This document shows, one piece after another, positions 5,719 through 8,672 of a stretch of DNA of 8,672 bases (positions within the stretch are counted from its first letter, which is position 1; every line of letters begins with the position of its first letter). The notes beneath the pieces were generated by a model. The model ran no database searches and had not been told where the DNA came from. It saw nothing but the letters and a program-made list of their open reading frames with translations. The position numbers and the translations under genes are program-made. Source of the DNA: an uncultured Spirochaetales bacterium (GTDB lineage: Bacteria; Spirochaetota; Spirochaetia; Sphaerochaetales; Sphaerochaetaceae). Location: NCBI GenBank assembly GCA_945947045.1, contig CAMEXG010000080.1, positions 1 through 8,672 of the forward strand, in the 5' to 3' direction.

Positions 5719-8139
5719 TTAATCTAATCTCAAAATAGAAGAGAGAATGTGTCTGACGTTGTTCTCCAAGTCTTCTCGTGTTATGGCACCCTTTGACATT
5801 GCTTCTTCAACTCTCTCCGGATATCCATTACCCATCTTCAAATCATTACCTGCCGCCGCCTCCAAGTAGTGTTCTCCATGAGTCCACCAGTCGGAAGTGA
5901 CAAAGCCTTCAAATCCCCATTCTTCACGAAGAATGCCAGTAAGCAGGGCCTTGTTTTCAGAAGCCTTGATACCGTTTATTAAGTTATATGAACTCATGAC
6001 GGAGACAGGCTTTGCTTCCTTGATGATTATCTCGAATTGCCTCAGGTATATCTCTCTCATGGCCCTCTCGCTTACTCTGCTGTCGCTTTCTTTTCTATTT
6101 GTCTCTTTGTTGTTGAGGGCGAAGTGTTTGACAGAGGCTCCTACTCCATTTGATTCGATTCCCCTCACCATACTTGAGGCAAGCTTTCCTGTCAGTAATG
6201 GGTCTTCGGAGTAATACTCGAAGTTTCTTCCACAAAGGGGAGTTCGGTGAATGTTTACAGCAGGCGTCAGCCATAGTCCTATGCCATTCTCTTTTACTTC
6301 CAAGCCTCCGGCTCTTCCCACTTCTTCCAATAATTCTACGTTCCAGGAAGAAGCCAGAGCAGTGGCGCAAGGCCAGGCTGTGGTGCATATTCCCGTATCA
6401 ACGGCGAGTCTCAAACCTGCAGGTCCGTCGGCTGTCATCACTGATGGTATTCCATAGTCTTCATGATTGCCGAAGCCGAAAGTGTTGGCTACACCTTTAT
6501 TAGGCTGTCCTCCAATTAAATCTACGAGAATATTCGTAGGTAGAGCGGAAATAAAGTCGGAGAGAGTCATTTCCCCGTTCTTAACTCTCTCAAAGTCTAT
6601 ACCTTTTGCCTTAGGTAACTTCATATGGCTGGTATATTCTTTCCCCTCTCTTATTTTTGGTTGTATGCCTTCAAGTGTGTTAATATCTTGGCGTGGAATG
6701 GTGGATAGAAGAGTGTTGTTCTCTTTGGTATTGAGTATCTCCACGCTTCCGTCTCTTTTTAACCTTTCTTTCAGGAGAGGATAGGAGAGAACTGTCGGAC
6801 AGTATTCAAAGACTTCGTCTTCCTTCACTGTAAGACTCTTTTTAATAAAAGAGAGTGAGTCGTCTGATATGAGAAGTGAGTATTCCCCCTTTTCAAGAAC
6901 CCAGTGTCTCTCTTTTATTACGCCTTCCTCATCGAAGGATGCTATATCACGAAGAGGGAAGGAGAGAGTGAGTGTAGCCTTTTCTCCCTTCTCCAGAAGT
7001 GGGGTCTTGGAGAAAGCAGCAAGGACTCGTTTCGGCCTATCCAGCTTAAGGCCTTCAGGAGACTCAACGTAGACTTCGATTACATCTTTTTCTTTGAAAG
7101 AGCCGGTGTTTTCAACTTCCACAGTAAGAGAGACATCTTTTTTATCTCTGAGTATGTTGGATATATTATAAGAAAAAGAAGTATAAGATAGACCATAGCC
7201 GAATGGATATAGGATCTTCTTGTCTTCTCCCTCTATTGTATTGAAGTATCTGTATCCTACGTAGATGTCATCTGTATAATTCACATAATCCTTAGACTCA
7301 TGAAATGTAGAAGTTGAGTAATAGTCTTCAAGATTATTGACAAAGGTGTCTGGAAGGCGTCCTGAAGGAGTTGCGTCCCCCACAAGTATATCCGCCATTG
7401 CTCCGCCTCCCTCCATACCGCCTTGGTAGGCGAAGAGTATACCTTTGACTTTCTTTTCCTTTTCAGCCCAATCAAGGTTTATAGTGCTGCCTGAGTTGAC
7501 CACGACTATTATTGAAGAGAAATACTCTTTGAGAGTATTAAAAAGATTCTTTTCTTTTTGTGTAAGATAGAAGTCTCCGTCATCAAAGATCTCGTTCTGT
7601 TTCTCTACATAAGCTTTAATCCAAGAATCATTGGTTTTTATCTTCTGTCCTTTAATCGATCTGTCCCAAGCTTCACCTGAGAATCTGCTGACAGTAAAGA
7701 CTGCCGTATCTGTAAATGATGAAGCATCCTTAATTAATGCAAGAGGAACTTCGGACTCGGCTATAAGACCAGGAACTCCCCCCTCTTTGTATGAAGAAGC
7801 TACATAGTCTTTATAAAAAGAGAGAGAAGGGGGGAAAAGTGAAACCTTTCCTTCCGCTTCTTTTTCCTTCAATCCCTCTGCAAGTGGTTTGACATACTTG
7901 CAGTTGACATCCCCGCTGCCTCCGCCACCTTTTACATAGTCATATGTTCCCTTTCCAAATAAAGCTACTTTCTTTCCTTTAACAAAAGGAAGGGTGGAGT
8001 CCGTGTTCTTTAATAGAACCATAGACTCTCCTGCGGCTTTTCTCGCCAATGCGATGTGTTCTTCGTTTCCTGTAACTCTCTTTCCGTCTTTTCCCATAGG
8101 AGTGGTGAGATTGTATCTTAGTCTTGTCCAATTAGGCAT
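5719..8139 (-). CDS. Glycoside hydrolase family 3 beta-glucosidase-like enzyme, permuted domain order
   Basis: Family 3 enzymes remove terminal beta-linked sugars (glucose, xylose and others) with retention. This 806-residue protein has the parts in reversed order: alpha/beta sandwich first (about 30-325, with VVNSGSTINLDW and LYPFGYGLSYT), a fibronectin III-like domain (about 335-440), a linker, then the catalytic barrel (about 525-806). In the barrel TADGPAGLR (569-577), GRNFEYYSEDP (637-647), KHFALNN (671-677) and SDWW with nucleophile D750 are all present; E156 in RFSGEAWDR is the likely acid/base. This order is known in some Ruminococcus and Butyrivibrio beta-glucosidases. There is no signal peptide, so it acts in the cytoplasm on imported oligosaccharides. 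GGAG (8149-8146) lies 6 bases before ATG 8139. Exact substrate is not readable; no transporter is adjacent. Confidence 0.94.
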   Translation of the reverse strand: MPNWTRLRYNLTTPMGKDGKRVTGNEEHIALARKAAGESMVLLKNTDSTLPFVKGKKVALFGKGTYDYVKGGGGSGDVNCKYVKPLAEGLKEKEAEGKVSLFPPSLSFYKDYVASSYKEGGVPGLIAESEVPLALIKDASSFTDTAVFTVSRFSGEAWDRSIKGQKIKTNDSWIKAYVEKQNEIFDDGDFYLTQKEKNLFNTLKEYFSSIIVVVNSGSTINLDWAEKEKKVKGILFAYQGGMEGGGAMADILVGDATPSGRLPDTFVNNLEDYYSTSTFHESKDYVNYTDDIYVGYRYFNTIEGEDKKILYPFGYGLSYTSFSYNISNILRDKKDVSLTVEVENTGSFKEKDVIEVYVESPEGLKLDRPKRVLAAFSKTPLLEKGEKATLTLSFPLRDIASFDEEGVIKERHWVLEKGEYSLLISDDSLSFIKKSLTVKEDEVFEYCPTVLSYPLLKERLKRDGSVEILNTKENNTLLSTIPRQDINTLEGIQPKIREGKEYTSHMKLPKAKGIDFERVKNGEMTLSDFISALPTNILVDLIGGQPNKGVANTFGFGNHEDYGIPSVMTADGPAGLRLAVDTGICTTAWPCATALASSWNVELLEEVGRAGGLEVKENGIGLWLTPAVNIHRTPLCGRNFEYYSEDPLLTGKLASSMVRGIESNGVGASVKHFALNNKETNRKESDSRVSERAMREIYLRQFEIIIKEAKPVSVMSSYNLINGIKASENKALLTGILREEWGFEGFVTSDWWTHGEHYLEAAAGNDLKMGNGYPERVEEAMSKGAITREDLENNVRHILSSILRLD

Positions 8140-8160
8140 AGTAGTCTCCGTTTTGTTTCA

Positions 8161-8169
8161 ACTATACCA
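8161..8169 (-). promoter_or_regulatory. Candidate extended -10 promoter of the glycosidase gene
   Basis: On the minus strand TGGTATAGT (8169-8161) forms an extended -10 element, with TATAGT matching TATAAT at five of six positions. No good -35 hexamer is found 17 bases upstream, where the strand is pyrimidine-rich. Transcription would start near 8154, just before the GGAG ribosome binding site, giving a very short leader of roughly 15 bases. Confidence 0.4.
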
Positions 8170-8273
8170 TCCTTCTTGGAATAAAAGAAGAAGAAATGAG
8201 AGAGATTAAGGTGTGGATGAATGAAAATTTAAGTATATGTCTTTTTCTTGTTGATGATTTAATATATACCTCA

Positions 8274-8300
8274 ATAAATTTTTTCAATAAAAAGATTTAT
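8274..8300. repeat. AT-only inverted repeat in the divergent promoter region
   Basis: Bases 8274-8284 (ATAAATTTTTT) pair with 8290-8300 (AAAAGATTTAT) over 11 positions with one T-G wobble, leaving a 5-base loop CAATA. It lies between the divergent glycosidase and FemAB-like genes and overlaps the -35 side of the likely femAB promoter. It could be an operator, a bent A-tract element, or chance in AT-rich DNA. Confidence 0.45.
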
Positions 8301-8309
8301 CTGTAAAAT
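8281..8309 (+). promoter_or_regulatory. Candidate promoter of the FemAB-like gene
   Basis: TTTTCA (8281-8286) and TAAAAT (8304-8309) are 17 bases apart, matching the -35 and -10 consensus at four and five of six positions. A start near 8316 would give a leader of about 30 bases containing the GGTGG ribosome site at 8336-8340. Other AT-rich hexamers nearby, such as TTGATG at 8251, are possible alternatives. Confidence 0.4.
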
Positions 8310-8346
8310 TTGATTCTTTCTTATTTTTCGGATATGGTGGATGTTT

Positions 8347-8672
8347 ATGAAGATTGATATTTTCCCTAAAGATACCCATGATTTATATACGACGCCACTT
8401 TTGCAGCAAACTGCATATTGGTCTGAAGTAAAGAGCAAGCTTGGCTTCATTCCCTTTGCTTTTGAAATAGAAGTAAGAGAGAAGGATCTTCACCCGTCTT
8501 TTTCCTCTTCAGCGAGGATAAGAGACGATATTCTGATTCTTTATAAGAGAATCAGTGACACTGAAGCTGTTTGTTACTCTCCATATGGTCCCTTGCTTTC
8601 TCCTGACTTAGATAAGAGGGGGGACTTCTTGGAAAGCCTTTCGGAGGGGCTCAGGGAAGTGTTGCCAAAGGA
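8347..8672 (+). CDS. FemAB-like peptidoglycan interpeptide-bridge aminoacyltransferase, N-terminal part (runs off window)
   Basis: Only the first 108 codons are visible and the frame is open to the window edge. The N-terminal pattern fits the FemA/FemB/FemX family, which adds amino acids from aminoacyl-tRNA to the lipid II stem peptide at the cytoplasmic membrane face: LLQQTAYWSEVKSKLGF (residues 18-34) matches the usual 'Q-s-x-x-W-x-x-x-K...G' opening, and YSPYGPLLSPDL (77-88) matches the Y-x-P-x-G-P motif of the first acyltransferase-like domain. ATG 8347 is preferred because GGTGG (8336-8340) lies 6 bases upstream; an in-frame ATG at 8341 directly abuts that site. It is transcribed away from the glycosidase, so the 207-bp gap holds both promoters. 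The amino acid added cannot be told. The family call rests on two motifs and may be only a general GNAT-fold relative. Confidence 0.75.
   Translation, partial: MKIDIFPKDTHDLYTTPLLQQTAYWSEVKSKLGFIPFAFEIEVREKDLHPSFSSSARIRDDILILYKRISDTEAVCYSPYGPLLSPDLDKRGDFLESLSEGLREVLPK

Noticed and set aside
5897..7191. Several plus-strand open frames opposite the glycosidase, each about 67-117 codons
   Set aside because: Their positions mirror the conserved barrel and sandwich motifs on the minus strand; translations are low-complexity Ser/Leu-rich, as expected from antisense.
8213..8343. Direct repeat GTGGATG at 8213-8219 and 8337-8343
   Set aside because: Seven bases only, one copy being part of the ribosome site/start region; expected by chance.
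1..8672. Defence island, mobile element, prophage, CRISPR or RNA gene
   Set aside because: No transposase, integrase, tRNA-like cloverleaf, array or phage gene was found; SbcCD here is the housekeeping repair pair with all motifs intact.

Overview
The window reads as ordinary bacterial chromosome, moderately AT-rich, with purine-rich coding strands, ATG starts and clear GA-rich ribosome binding sites in most places. The gene set is a membrane pyrophosphatase, SbcCD nuclease, an XRE/zinc-ribbon regulator, a cytoplasmic family 3 glycosidase and a FemAB-like protein. It suggests an anaerobic, carbohydrate-fermenting, probably gut-associated bacterium. I lean to a spirochaete (Treponema/Sphaerochaeta relatives), with a Firmicute as the alternative. 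This placement is inference from gene content and style; no rRNA or marker gene is present.

Layout, left to right. (1) <1-605, plus: the C-terminal part of the membrane ion-pumping pyrophosphatase HppA, then a hairpin that may end its transcript. (2) 606-780: a leader region with a good promoter candidate, short overlapping leader ORFs and a 12-bp AT palindrome touching the next start codon. (3) 781-4781, plus: sbcD and sbcC, overlapping by one base (taATG) with the sbcC ribosome binding site inside sbcD, so a translationally coupled operon. (4) 4772-4831: two back-to-back terminator hairpins whose T-runs share a 14-bp palindrome, separating the convergent transcripts. (5) 4814-5622, minus: an unrecognised 106-residue protein preceded in transcription by an XRE regulator with a C-terminal zinc ribbon. 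(6) 5719-8139, minus: an 806-residue family 3 glycosidase with the catalytic barrel at the C-terminus, the reverse of the usual domain order. (7) 8140-8346: a 207-bp divergent promoter region with an AT-only 27-base hairpin. (8) 8347 to the edge, plus: the N-terminus of a FemAB-like peptidoglycan-bridge aminoacyltransferase.

How the genes relate: SbcD and SbcC form one complex that cuts DNA hairpins and ends. The regulator and the small unknown gene are probably co-transcribed, 47 bp apart with no hairpin between them. The glycosidase ends in its own terminator-like hairpin and is probably a separate unit. HppA and the FemAB-like protein are housekeeping envelope functions cut by the window edges. 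I see no mobile element, CRISPR array, RNA gene or defence cluster. The least explained parts are the 106-residue protein with its zinc-ribbon regulator, the unusual end of HppA, the sbcD leader and the permuted glycosidase.
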